Assembly (NCBI GenBank): GCA_004558205.1
Contig: SFDM01000012.1
Span: forward strand, 8,587 to 72,586
Origin: Pyramidobacter piscolens
GTDB lineage: Bacteria > Synergistota > Synergistia > Synergistales > Dethiosulfovibrionaceae
Length of the DNA: 64,000 bases
Reading direction: 5' to 3'
The position numbers and the translations under genes are program-made. Shown here in pieces: positions 1-7,378 of this stretch (position 1 is its first letter; every line of letters starts with the position of its first letter). The notes under the pieces are model-generated. The model saw only the letters and a program-made list of their open reading frames with translations. It was not told where the DNA came from and made no database searches.

Positions 1-21
1 GAGAACAGCCGGTTCTTTTTT
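1..21 (+). terminator. Short terminator-like hairpin at window edge
   Basis: AGAAC (2-6) pairs with GTTCT (12-16) and is followed by a run of T to position 21. It would end a rightward transcript entering from outside the window. The stem is only 5 bp, so support is weak. Confidence 0.3.
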
Positions 22-448
22 ATTCTGCGTCCGCCCTTTTCTTCCGAGGTTCCAATATGGCGCTGCGCAGAAGCCCGGCCAGGACGACGGCCTCACCTCG
101 CGACAGGCGAAGATTCAGCAGTTCTGGAATGATATCGGGATCGACCGCGCCGATATCCTTTGCCAGGCGGTCCAGAGCCAGCCCCGTGACAGTCTGAGGC
201 CGGTCCTCCTTGATAGGCGCTTTTTCGGGCTCAAACGCCGCAGGCTTGTCCGCCTCGCCGAGCAGATAGGCGCAGGAGACGCCGAGCAGCCGCGAGATCT
301 GAATGAGCTCCGTGATACTGGGCGCGCGCGTGCCGTTTTCCCAAAAAGAAACAGTGTAACGAGAGACACCGATAGCGTCTCCTAATTTCTCCTGATTGAT
401 CTTGAGCGCTTTGCGGCACTCAATAAGTCTGTCGCTGAAAACACTCAT
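20..448 (-). CDS. XRE-family helix-turn-helix transcriptional regulator
   Basis: 142 residues. The N-terminal 65 residues form a Cro/CI-type HTH: residues read LKINQEKLGDAIGVSRYTVS, followed by FWENGTRAPS, the usual recognition-helix region. The C-terminal half (about 75-142) is a short unrecognised tail that may mediate dimerisation or ligand sensing. It is transcribed leftward, away from the TRAP operon. A CCTCA/TGAGG dyad lies just upstream of its start (about 455-478) and could be an autoregulatory operator; this is inference. The target genes are unknown. Confidence 0.8.
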   Translation of the reverse strand: MSVFSDRLIECRKALKINQEKLGDAIGVSRYTVSFWENGTRAPSITELIQISRLLGVSCAYLLGEADKPAAFEPEKAPIKEDRPQTVTGLALDRLAKDIGAVDPDIIPELLNLRLSRGEAVVLAGLLRSAILEPRKKRADAE

Positions 449-522
449 AATAACTCACCTCAACAAAATTATGATGAGGTTTAGCCACAAAGGGCAAGAA
501 GAAGTTTGGAAGCATTGTTGTG

Positions 523-552
523 TTGACAATAATCAGCATCAAGTGCTATTAT
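523..552 (+). promoter_or_regulatory. Strong sigma-70-type promoter reading toward the GT2 remnant
   Basis: TTGACA (523-528) and TATTAT (547-552) are separated by 18 nt. It faces right, toward the truncated glycosyltransferase at 730. The inverted repeat at 574-604 lies just downstream of the expected transcription start. Confidence 0.6.
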
Positions 553-573
553 GCCTGCAAAGATGAATAATAT

Positions 574-604
574 CGTCAAAAAAATATTACTGTCGATTTT
601 GACG
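574..604. repeat. Inverted repeat CGTCAAAA/TTTTGACG, possible operator
   Basis: CGTCAAAA (574-581) is repeated inverted as TTTTGACG (597-604) with a 15-nt spacer, immediately after the promoter at 523-552. Placement suggests an operator or a leader hairpin; nothing shows which protein would bind. Confidence 0.4.
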
Positions 605-729
605 CTTATTGTCGGCGATTATGGGCGTTTGCGGCGTCCCGCGGAAGGTGTGTAAAAAATTTTTCGACCTCGAAAAAAGAACCAACGGAGGCGAGACGCC
701 GTTTATCTGGCAGAAAGCGAGGCGGGAAA

Positions 730-885
730 ATGAGCGTTCCCCTGTGTTCCATTGTCATTCCGGCCTACCGCGCCGGCAAGACCCTTGCACAAACTCTCGA
801 CAGCGTTCGCCTCTTCGCAGAAGAGCGTGGCTTCATTCCTGTTTACCGCGTCGGCAGCAGCCCTGTGCTGAGCATGGGGAAATAG
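730..885 (+). pseudogene. Truncated family 2 glycosyltransferase (N-terminal remnant)
   Basis: ATG at 730 follows GGCGGG and opens a 51-codon frame. Residues 7-27 (about CSIVIPAYRAGKTLAQTLDS) are the unmistakable first beta strand and helix of GT2 glycosyltransferases. Homology stops after roughly 35 residues, before the DDGS motif that binds the nucleotide sugar. From about 840 the frame reads the antisense of the 3' end of dctM, and it stops at 885. The protein would be about 300 residues in an intact gene. A strong promoter lies upstream. I infer deletion or recombination that removed the rest of the gene; an assembly join is the alternative. Confidence 0.6.
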
Positions 886-2120
886 GTGAAGAGCATCAGG
901 CAGATCACCATGGCGATGAAGGGGGCGAGGATCTCCTTTGAGATGTTTTCCAGGCTTTCGCCCGAGATGGCTGAGGCGACGAACAAATTGATGCCGTAGG
1001 GGGGCGAGATGAAGCCGCAGGCCAGGTTGACGGTGATGATCAGGCCGAAGTGGATGGGGCTGACGCCGATGCTTTTCACGACGGGCAGCAGGATGGGCGT
1101 TAGGATGATGACCGCGGCGATGTTGTCCACGAAACAGCCGATGATCAGCAGGAATACGTTGATGACCAGCAGGAGCAGCATGGGCGTTCCCGTCATGGAA
1201 CTGAACCAGCTGGCGATATGGGCAGGAATCTGGGCCATAGCGAGATAGCTGGCGAAAGCCATGGAGAGGCCGATCATGAACTCTGTGGCTCCGTTGATGA
1301 GCCCCGCGGAGCGCAGGCACTCGTAAAGCGCCTTCATGGTCAGCTCTTTATAGACGAACTTGCCGATAATAATGGAATAGACCACGGCGATGACGGCCGC
1401 TTCGGTGGGCGTGACGACGCCGCCGTAGATGCCGCCCAGGATGATGACGGGCACGAAGAGCGCCCACACGGCCTCTTTGAAGGCTTTCCAGACCGTGGAG
1501 AGCTTGGGGCGTTCGGTCACGCTCACATAGCGGCGCTTCTTGGCCGTGAAATAGCACACGGTCATCAGCGCGAGGCCGATGATGATGCCCGGTATGATGC
1601 CCGCGATGAACATGTCGCCGATGGAGCACTGAGCGACCACGCTGTAGATCACGAAGGGAATGCTGGGCGGGATGATGACGCCGATAGTGCCGGCCGCCGC
1701 CGTGATGGCCGCGGCGAATCCCGCGTCGTACTTGCGTTCCTTCATGGAGGGGACCATGAAGGAGCCGATGGCCGACACCGTGGCGGGGCCTGAGCCGGAG
1801 ATGGCGGCGAAGAACATGCAGGCCAGCACGGTAACCATCGCGAGGCCGCCGGTGATATAGCCTACCAGGCTGTCGGCCAGGTTGACCAGGCGCCTGGAAA
1901 TGCCGCCGTTGCACATTAGAGCGCCCGCCAGGATGAAGAAGGGAATGGCCAGAAGCGGGAAGGAATCCAGCCCGGTGACGGACTTCTGGGCCAGCATGAC
2001 CATGGGAATGTCGGAGGTCAGCCACATGGCGATGGCGGTGGACAGGCCCAGGGTGATGCCGATGGGGATGCTCAGCATGATCATGAAGATCAGCAGCGAA
2101 AAGATGAGGAGAGCTTCCAT
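843..2120 (-). CDS. dctM: TRAP transporter large permease subunit (DctM)
   Basis: 425 residues, the normal family length, nearly all hydrophobic, with about 12 predicted membrane segments. It is the ion-coupled translocation subunit of a tripartite ATP-independent periplasmic transporter in the inner membrane. Typical DctM stretches include PLLAIPFFILAGALM, GSGPATVSAIGS and ITVNLACGFISPPYGINLF. The start lies 6 bp after the dctQ stop, so the two are translationally coupled. It works with the dctQ and dctP products encoded upstream. The substrate cannot be told from sequence; organic acids are usual. The 3' end abuts the glycosyltransferase remnant. Confidence 0.93.
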   Translation of the reverse strand: MEALLIFSLLIFMIMLSIPIGITLGLSTAIAMWLTSDIPMVMLAQKSVTGLDSFPLLAIPFFILAGALMCNGGISRRLVNLADSLVGYITGGLAMVTVLACMFFAAISGSGPATVSAIGSFMVPSMKERKYDAGFAAAITAAAGTIGVIIPPSIPFVIYSVVAQCSIGDMFIAGIIPGIIIGLALMTVCYFTAKKRRYVSVTERPKLSTVWKAFKEAVWALFVPVIILGGIYGGVVTPTEAAVIAVVYSIIIGKFVYKELTMKALYECLRSAGLINGATEFMIGLSMAFASYLAMAQIPAHIASWFSSMTGTPMLLLLVINVFLLIIGCFVDNIAAVIILTPILLPVVKSIGVSPIHFGLIITVNLACGFISPPYGINLFVASAISGESLENISKEILAPFIAMVICLMLFTYFPMLSTGLLPTR

Positions 2121-2126
2121 GGCGGC

Positions 2127-2624
2127 TTACCCCCTGTTTTCCCGCGCGTCGGCGGGCATTCCGTCTCGGCTGAGCTTCCAGATTTCCACGATCAGCCTGA
2201 CGCACATCAGAGCGCATCCCACGGGGACCGAGGCGTAGGGCCAGGTCATGGGCATCTCCAGGGCGGCCGAGGTCTGCTCCGTCTCGTAGAGGAACATGAG
2301 CAGGTCCGTGCCGAGCCAGGCCAGCGCGAAACTGAAAAGGAACCAGACGATCAGGATGAAATACTCGAAACGCTTTCGCGCTGCGCCCTTGATCATATCG
2401 GCGAACATCTCCACGCGGAAGTGGCTGCGCTCTTTGACGGCGTAGCTGGCGCCGATCCAGGAGAGCCAGAGAAAGACGTAGCGCGCCAGCTCCTCGCTCC
2501 AGGAAAGCGAGGCCGAAAAGACGTAGCGCATGATCACCTGCAAAAAGACCAGGAGAGTCATCAGAGCCATGGTCCAGACCACAAAGTACTCTTCAAAATT
2601 ATCCAGAAATTTTTTCACGGTCAT
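2127..2624 (-). CDS. dctQ: TRAP transporter small permease subunit (DctQ)
   Basis: 165 residues with four hydrophobic segments (about 15-35, 50-70, 90-112, 130-150). The conserved DctQ region SASLSWSEELARYVFLWLSWIGA is present in the expected place. I chose the ATG at 2624 because GAGGAGG precedes it. A longer frame starts at 2663, but that start sits inside a terminator hairpin. It pairs with dctM to form the membrane part of the transporter. Confidence 0.88.
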   Translation of the reverse strand: MTVKKFLDNFEEYFVVWTMALMTLLVFLQVIMRYVFSASLSWSEELARYVFLWLSWIGASYAVKERSHFRVEMFADMIKGAARKRFEYFILIVWFLFSFALAWLGTDLLMFLYETEQTSAALEMPMTWPYASVPVGCALMCVRLIVEIWKLSRDGMPADARENRG

Positions 2625-2639
2625 CGCCGTACAAACCTC

Positions 2640-2678
2640 CTCGCAAAAAAGGCGCTCCCGCATGTCCTGCGGGAGCGC
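2640..2678 (-). terminator. Intra-operon hairpin with T run between dctP and dctQ
   Basis: An 11-bp perfect stem (2652-2662 with 2668-2678, 5-nt loop) is followed on the minus strand by CCTTTTTT. It sits just after the dctP stop and before the dctQ ribosome-binding site. It probably lets most transcripts end after dctP, so that the binding protein outnumbers the permease, or stabilises the dctP mRNA end. Confidence 0.75.
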
Positions 2679-2692
2679 GGCCCTGCGTGAAA

Positions 2693-3676
2693 CTACCTTT
2701 GAACCTTACGGGCGATGCCCATGATTTCCGCGCCGAGCTGTTTCTCGAACTGCGCGTAGACCGAAGAAGCCGCGTCGACGAAGGGCTTTTTTTCCTCGGG
2801 CGTCAGCTCGTTGGCCTGCATCCCGGCTTTGACGACGTCGGCTTTGAAGTCGCCTTCCATCTTGATCATCATCTCGCGCTGTTTCAGGATCGCGGCGCGG
2901 GCGGAATCGGCGACCAGGGCACGGAGGTCCTGGGGCAGTTTTTCCATGAACTTTTTGTTGGCGATCAGGATCTCGTAGGAGAACACGTGCCCCGTCTCCG
3001 AAACGTACTTCTGTACTTCATAGAATTTGCCGTCCACGATCATGGCGTAAGGATTTTCCTGGGCGTCCACGGTGCCCTGCTGAAGCGCCGTGTAAAGCTC
3101 GCCCCAGCTCATGGGCGTGGGGTTGGCTCCCAGCGCTTTGAAGTAGGCCAGGTGCATGGGGTTCTCCATGGTGCGGATCTTCAGGCCCTTCAGGTCCGCG
3201 GGCGTCCTGACGGGCTGGCGGCTGTTGGTGACGTGGCGGAACCCGTTCTCCTGATAGCCCAGCACCCAGAAGCCCTTTTTCATCAGATACTCGTTCAGCT
3301 TCACGCCAAGCTCGCCGTCCACGGCCGCGAAGGCCGCTTCACGGGTCGTGAAAAGGTAGGGGAGGTCCAGCACCTGAATCCTCTTTTCAAAACCCGCCAG
3401 GACCGACGTACTGGGGATCGCCAGCTGGATTGTGCCCATCTGCACGGCCTCGCAGAGCTCGCGGTCGCCGCCGAGCTGGGCGTTGGGATAGAGCTCTACT
3501 TTGATCCGGCCGCCGGACAGCTTTTCGACGGGAGCCGCAAAATATTCTCTCATGGAAACCATGGTGGGATGCGCGTCGGAACTGATGTACCCCACTTTGA
3601 TCGTGTACTCCGGAGCCGCGAGGGCCGCCGCCGCACAGAAAACTGTCAATAACGCCGCGGTAAGAATCTTTTTCAT
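2693..3676 (-). CDS. dctP: TRAP transporter solute-binding protein (DctP)
   Basis: 327 residues. Residues 1-20 are a Sec signal peptide (MKKILTAALLTVFCAAAALA), so the protein is periplasmic. The body matches the DctP family: GGRIKVELYPNAQLGGDREL early, the ELYTALQQGTVDAQENP segment, and the ligand-contacting arginine region PADLKGLKIRTMENP. Start chosen at the ATG 8 nt after AGGAGG; a TTG one codon upstream is the alternative. First gene of a leftward dctPQM operon. It binds the solute and delivers it to DctQM. Confidence 0.92.
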   Translation of the reverse strand: MKKILTAALLTVFCAAAALAAPEYTIKVGYISSDAHPTMVSMREYFAAPVEKLSGGRIKVELYPNAQLGGDRELCEAVQMGTIQLAIPSTSVLAGFEKRIQVLDLPYLFTTREAAFAAVDGELGVKLNEYLMKKGFWVLGYQENGFRHVTNSRQPVRTPADLKGLKIRTMENPMHLAYFKALGANPTPMSWGELYTALQQGTVDAQENPYAMIVDGKFYEVQKYVSETGHVFSYEILIANKKFMEKLPQDLRALVADSARAAILKQREMMIKMEGDFKADVVKAGMQANELTPEEKKPFVDAASSVYAQFEKQLGAEIMGIARKVQR

Positions 3677-3777
3677 CAAAAAAGCCTCCTGAATAAATTG
3701 GAAACGTGGCTGCGCAAGAAAAAAGCCCGGCGGGAAAAGGCCGACCTTTTATTGCTTTACCACTCTGAAGGAGTATT

Positions 3778-3909
3778 ATGGCAGAAAAACGGCGATTTGT
3801 GAAGAGCGAAAACGTAATTTACCATGGCGAAGCTGTAAAAAGTTTTTTCGGTATCATGGGACTGAACTTTCGCGATTCATCGCTAGGGTGTAAAATAATG
3901 ACGCTGTGA
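3778..3909 (+). CDS. Possible 43-residue small protein
   Basis: An ATG with AAGGAG 7 nt upstream opens a 43-codon frame ending in TGA at 3907-3909. The product is basic, begins MAEKRRFVKSENVIYHGEAV and has no recognisable domain. It lies between the divergent dctP and hydratase genes, 29 bp before the latter, so it could be a leader or uORF for that gene. Only the ribosome-binding site and open frame support it. Confidence 0.3.
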   Translation: MAEKRRFVKSENVIYHGEAVKSFFGIMGLNFRDSSLGCKIMTL

Positions 3910-3937
3910 ATTTGAATGATAGGGAGGAATATTCAAG

Positions 3938-4789
3938 ATGAAATGGTTGAAAAGATTAGCGGTCCTCGTGATCGTCGCTCTGGCTGCGTGCTACGCGCTG
4001 GGAGTGTGTCCCTTTGACGGCGGCGCGGAGAAGATGGCCGCGGCTCTGCTGACGGCTGAGAAAAACGCCGCCGCGACGCCGACGCTTTCCAAGGAGTTCA
4101 AGACTACCGACGTGGAGTTTGGCTATAAAGTCCAGAACGCCTATGTGGACGCCCGCCTAAAAACGGAGAAGATCGCCGGTTACAAGGGCGCTCTGACCGC
4201 CAAGCCATTGATGGAAAAGTTCGGAGCTTCCGATCCGGCCACGGCCGTGCTCTTCGAATCGGGGCGTTTTGCCGAGGGCTCGGTTATCACTCTGAGCCGC
4301 AAGGGCATCATGCTTGAAGAGGAAGTGGGGTTCCGTTTCGGCAAGAAGATCGACAAACCCCTGAAGGACGCAGCCGAGCTGAAGGCCTGCGTCTCCGCCG
4401 TGTTCCCCGCCATCGAGGTGCCTCTGGTGGCCTTCGAGACCCTTAACGGCGTGACCGCCTTCGACATGATCGCCGCTAACGTGGGGTCCTGGGGCTATAT
4501 CATTGGCACGGAAATGCCCCTGGACAATCTGGACCTGAACGCCGTGGAGATGAAGGCCACCTGCAACGGCGAAGCCTTCAACGCCGGCAAGGGCTCGGAC
4601 GCTCTGGGAGACCAGTGGAAAGCCCTGCTGTGGATTGTGAACAACGTGGTCAAGCACGGGCGGACCGTGGAGCCCGGCCAGATCGTCATCTCCGGCGCCA
4701 TGGGCGCCATGAAGCCCGCTAAACCTGGCTCCTACGCGGTCGATTTCGGCAGCCTGGGAACCATCAGCTTTGAAGTCAAGGCCCAGTAA
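3938..4789 (+). CDS. Lipoprotein-like 2-keto-4-pentenoate hydratase family protein
   Basis: 283 residues. Residues about 60-283 match the MhpD/fumarylacetoacetase-like hydratase fold. Visible features are LEEEVGFRFGK and the PAIEVPLVAFE segment (acidic metal-ligand positions in MhpD) and a C-terminal ISGAMGAMKPAKPGS loop ending in GSLGTISFEV. The N-terminus is not cytoplasmic in type: KR charges, a hydrophobic stretch and a lipobox L15-A16-A17-C18 predict export and lipidation. Family members are normally soluble cytoplasmic enzymes acting on dienoate catabolites, so the role outside the cytoplasm is unknown. GGGAGGA precedes the ATG. It stands alone and is closed by the palindromic terminator at 4811. 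Confidence 0.75.
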   Translation: MKWLKRLAVLVIVALAACYALGVCPFDGGAEKMAAALLTAEKNAAATPTLSKEFKTTDVEFGYKVQNAYVDARLKTEKIAGYKGALTAKPLMEKFGASDPATAVLFESGRFAEGSVITLSRKGIMLEEEVGFRFGKKIDKPLKDAAELKACVSAVFPAIEVPLVAFETLNGVTAFDMIAANVGSWGYIIGTEMPLDNLDLNAVEMKATCNGEAFNAGKGSDALGDQWKALLWIVNNVVKHGRTVEPGQIVISGAMGAMKPAKPGSYAVDFGSLGTISFEVKAQ

Positions 4790-4810
4790 CCAATTTCAGT
4801 TTGCCACAAA

Positions 4811-4860
4811 AAAAGAGCGCCGTGAAATGTTCCACGTGGAACATTTCACGGCGCTCTTTT
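4811..4860. terminator. Perfect 50-bp palindrome, bidirectional terminator with parS-like core
   Basis: Positions 4811-4835 are the exact reverse complement of 4836-4860 with no spacer. The outer part is AAAAGAGCGCC/GGCGCTCTTTT, a classic terminator stem with T runs both ways. The inner 16 bp (4828-4843, TGTTCCACGTGGAACA) match the ParB-binding parS consensus TGTTTCACGTGAAACA at 14 of 16 positions. The terminator role is likely; ParB binding is a hypothesis. Confidence 0.8.
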
Positions 4861-4891
4861 AAGTTCATTTCTCGGGCTGAAAAGCCAGGTC

Positions 4892-5080
4892 AAAAGATTA
4901 CAACGCGAAGGGGCGCAAAGGCCGCAAAGGAAAAATAGACCTAAATTATCAACTAAAACGAATTGGAGTGATGGCGATTTATATGTTTTGCTTGATTTTG
5001 CGGTTCTAAAAGTCTTTCAAGGTTTTCCTTTGCGAACCTTTACGCCCTTTCTCCTCAGTATCTTTGCGTTGAAATCTTTT
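4892..5080. repeat. MITE-like element with imperfect terminal inverted repeats
   Basis: The left arm (4892-4934), rich in CGCAAAGG units, reappears inverted with gaps in the right arm (5023-5080). Shared blocks include AAAAGATT, CAACGC and CGCAAAGGAAAA. The arms enclose about 90 bp of AT-rich DNA with no credible gene. This resembles a small non-autonomous mobile element or a REP-type pair. No target duplication was identified. Confidence 0.45.
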
Positions 5081-5137
5081 GACTTTAATGTTGTAGAATC
5101 ACCACTCATATCAGTAGGCGGGGCGGTGGCGCTCGAT

Positions 5138-5242
5138 AAACGTCTCAGGTGCGAAGAAGCCTTCCCCCGGCCCAACCGGAGGCGTACATAACGTACGCCT
5201 CCGGTTGGGCCGGGGGAAGGCTTCTTCGCACCTGGGACGTTT
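5138..5242. repeat. Very long hairpin: 50-bp stem, 5-nt loop
   Basis: Positions 5138-5187 pair with 5193-5242 with a single mismatch, leaving loop ATAAC. It lies 24 bp beyond the end of the leftward acetyltransferase gene. Neither side has a proper T run, so a simple intrinsic terminator is doubtful. The stem is far longer than termination needs. Confidence 0.75.
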
Positions 5243-5265
5243 CACGAGTGACGCCGGTTGCCCGG

Positions 5266-5760
5266 TCAGTTCGTTCCGACAATAGCGCTCCGGCGTTCGA
5301 ACATGAGCGTGTCCAGCCAGCGGCCGAATTTATCTTGGGCGATGCGCTCTCTGTAGCCGATTTCGCGGAAGCCGCAGCTTTTGAAAAGGCGCTGGCTGGC
5401 CTCGTTGATCCTGTGGATGACTGCCAGCAGCGACCAGAATCCGGCCTGTTCGGAGCGGACGATCAGCGCCTGGAGCAGCGCCTTTCCGACGCCTTTTCCC
5501 TGTGCCGTTCCGGCCACGTAGACGCTGACCTCGGCGACGCCTTTATAGACGGCCCGCGCCGATACGTGGGACAAAGCGATCCAGCCCAGCAGGACGCCCG
5601 CCTCTTCGGCTGCCAGGCGGCACTGGGCGATATGTGCCCGGTCCCACTCTTCCCAGGACGGGACCGTGGTCTGAAAGGTCGCCAGCCCCTTTTCCAGAGC
5701 TTCGCCGTAAATTCTCGCCACTGCGACCCAATCCTGCGCGTTCATCTCCCGTATGATCAT
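5266..5760 (-). CDS. GNAT acetyltransferase, phosphinothricin acetyltransferase-like
   Basis: 164 residues spanning one GNAT domain. The N-terminus (MNAQDWVAVARIYGEALEKG, then FQTTVPSWEEWDRAH) follows the Pat/Bar subfamily, and the acetyl-CoA pyrophosphate loop is QGKGVGKAL (about 95-103). It probably transfers acetyl from acetyl-CoA to the amino group of a small molecule; family resemblance does not prove the phosphinothricin substrate. The start at 5760 is set by GGGAGG 7 nt upstream. It is the last gene of a leftward group with merR and the aldo/keto reductases. Confidence 0.82.
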   Translation of the reverse strand: MIIREMNAQDWVAVARIYGEALEKGLATFQTTVPSWEEWDRAHIAQCRLAAEEAGVLLGWIALSHVSARAVYKGVAEVSVYVAGTAQGKGVGKALLQALIVRSEQAGFWSLLAVIHRINEASQRLFKSCGFREIGYRERIAQDKFGRWLDTLMFERRSAIVGTN

Positions 5761-5830
5761 GAAAGGACCTCCCGTCAAGAATTTGCATGCAGAACGAAAA
5801 GATTATAGCCGAATTTTCTTATTCCGGCGG

Positions 5831-6214
5831 TTATTTTACTCTTTTCAGCTCCTGCTCGGCGGGCTTCACGGTCTTTTCATAGCGGTCGATCTTGGTGTTC
5901 AGCCGCGCCAGCGTGGCCTGCATTTCTTCGATGCGGTCGGCCAGCAGGTTGCGCTGTTCGATCAGAAGTTCCTTGCGCGCCGTGAAGGTCTCGTCACCCT
6001 GCTGAAACAGCGATACGTACTCGATCAGCATTTCTATGGGGAGCCCCGCGCTGCGCATGCACTTGATAAACTCGATCCAGCGGCAGTCTGTCTCGTCGTA
6101 ATCGCGGAGGCCGCTTTTATTCCGCTTGACCGCCGGAATCAGCCCAATCCGTTCATAATAGCGAAGCGTGTCGTTCGAAAGGTCGTATTTCTTGCTTACT
6201 TCCGCTATCAGCAT
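5831..6214 (-). CDS. MerR-family regulator, AdhR-like (conserved Cys52)
   Basis: 127 residues: winged HTH (1-70, with LSNDTLRYYERIGLIP) followed by a long dimerisation coiled coil (about 75-120). It lacks the C-terminal metal-binding cysteines of metal sensors but has Cys44 and Cys52. Cys52 is the position used as thiol/aldehyde sensor in Bacillus AdhR. It lies 15 bp after the ferredoxin-type aldo/keto reductase gene in the same direction, fitting a reactive-aldehyde response. Such regulators act at promoters with 19-bp spacers; one is present upstream of the flavodoxin gene in this window (11563-11593). Confidence 0.85.
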   Translation of the reverse strand: MLIAEVSKKYDLSNDTLRYYERIGLIPAVKRNKSGLRDYDETDCRWIEFIKCMRSAGLPIEMLIEYVSLFQQGDETFTARKELLIEQRNLLADRIEEMQATLARLNTKIDRYEKTVKPAEQELKRVK

Positions 6215-6229
6215 TTTCCCTGCGCTCCC

Positions 6230-7351
6230 TTACTTTGACTTCTCAAAGGTCTGTGCGACCTCTTTCAGCCAGCTTGTGATGTGGATATGCTGCGGACAGG
6301 CACGCTCGCACTGTTTGCAGCCCACGCAGTCCGACGCTTTCCCGTGGGTGCTGGCGTAGTTGGCGTAGTAGACCTGCTGGGTGGAAAAGCCTTTGTTCAG
6401 AGCCTGCTTTTCGGCGTTGTAAAGCGCGAAATACTTGGGGATCGGGATATGCTTGGGGCATCCTTCCACGCAGTACTGGCAGGCGGTACAGGGGATGGCC
6501 ACGGAGTCGTTGATGATCTTTACGGCTTTGCCCACGACCTCGAACTCCTCCTGGGAAAGGGGCTGGAAATCCTGCATGCAGCGGCTGTTTTCTTCCATCT
6601 GTTCCAGGCTTGTCATGCCGCTCAGCACCATCATGACGTTCTCGTGGCTGGCGGCGAAGCGGATGGCCCACAGCGCGGGCGACTGGCCGGGGCGGTGGCT
6701 TCTGAACAGCTTTTCAGCTTCGGCGGGCACCTTGGCCAGCGTGCCGCCCTTGACGGGCTCCATGACGATCACGGGCTTGCCGTGTTTGGCGGCTACTTCG
6801 TAGCACTTGCCTGACTGGATGCTCTCGTTGTCCCAGTCAAGATAGTTCAGCTGAAGCTGCACAAAGTCCAGTTCGGGATGGGCCGTCAGTATTTCGTCGA
6901 GCAGCTGGGCGTTGTCATGGTAGGACATGCCGATCTGCCTGACCTTGCCCTCTTCTTTGAGGCGGCGGAGGAAGCCGAAGCTGTCCAGCTTTTCCACCAG
7001 GCCGCAGCGGCCTCCGTTCATGGCGTGGAGCATGTAGTAATCGAAATAGTCGACGCCGCATTTTTCGAGCTGTTCCTTGAAGATGCGCTCTTGGTCTTCC
7101 TTCGTCTTCAAAAAGACCACGGGCAGCTTGGTGGTCAGCGTGAAGCTGCCGCGGGGATGGCGCTTGACCAGCGCTTCCCTGATGGCCTTTTCGCTCTCAT
7201 AGGCGTGGTACATGTAGGCCGTGTCGAAATAGGTGAAGCCTCTTTCGAGAAAGAGGTCCACCATTTTCTCCATCTGGGGCAGGTCGATGCTCTTAGGGTC
7301 CTCCTGATCCAGCAGGGGCAGGCGCATCAGTCCGAAACCAAATTTTTTCAT
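6230..7351 (-). CDS. Aldo/keto reductase with C-terminal 4Fe-4S domain (first copy)
   Basis: 373 residues. An AKR TIM barrel (about 1-270) contains FDTAYMYHAYESEKAIREAL, with the catalytic tyrosine, then FDYYMLHAMNGG. A C-terminal ferredoxin-like region carries two cysteine clusters, CTACQYCVEGCP and CVGCKQCERACP, that would ligate two 4Fe-4S clusters. It likely reduces aldehydes or ketones, possibly with electron exchange through the clusters. The start at 7351 follows GAGGAGG; a longer frame from 7375 has no such site. It lies between a second family member upstream and merR downstream in one likely operon. Confidence 0.88.
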   Translation of the reverse strand: MKKFGFGLMRLPLLDQEDPKSIDLPQMEKMVDLFLERGFTYFDTAYMYHAYESEKAIREALVKRHPRGSFTLTTKLPVVFLKTKEDQERIFKEQLEKCGVDYFDYYMLHAMNGGRCGLVEKLDSFGFLRRLKEEGKVRQIGMSYHDNAQLLDEILTAHPELDFVQLQLNYLDWDNESIQSGKCYEVAAKHGKPVIVMEPVKGGTLAKVPAEAEKLFRSHRPGQSPALWAIRFAASHENVMMVLSGMTSLEQMEENSRCMQDFQPLSQEEFEVVGKAVKIINDSVAIPCTACQYCVEGCPKHIPIPKYFALYNAEKQALNKGFSTQQVYYANYASTHGKASDCVGCKQCERACPQHIHITSWLKEVAQTFEKSK

Positions 7352-7378
7352 GTTTTCTCGTCCTCCTCGTTTCAAAGA

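Noticed and set aside
609..941. 110-codon plus-strand frame across the GT2 remnant
   Set aside because: Its sequence is low in recognisable content and runs antisense through dctM; the real signal is the short GT2 frame starting at 730.
2687..3652. 321-codon plus-strand frame opposite dctP
   Set aside because: Antisense of a clear DctP with a signal peptide; composition is typical of a mirror frame.
4892..5080. Possible CRISPR array from repeated CGCAAAGG units
   Set aside because: The repeats are inverted and irregular, with no regular spacers and no cas genes nearby.
5988..6214. Metal-sensing role for the MerR regulator
   Set aside because: It lacks the C-terminal cysteine pairs of CueR, ZntR or MerR; Cys52 and the neighbouring reductases fit an AdhR-type sensor better.
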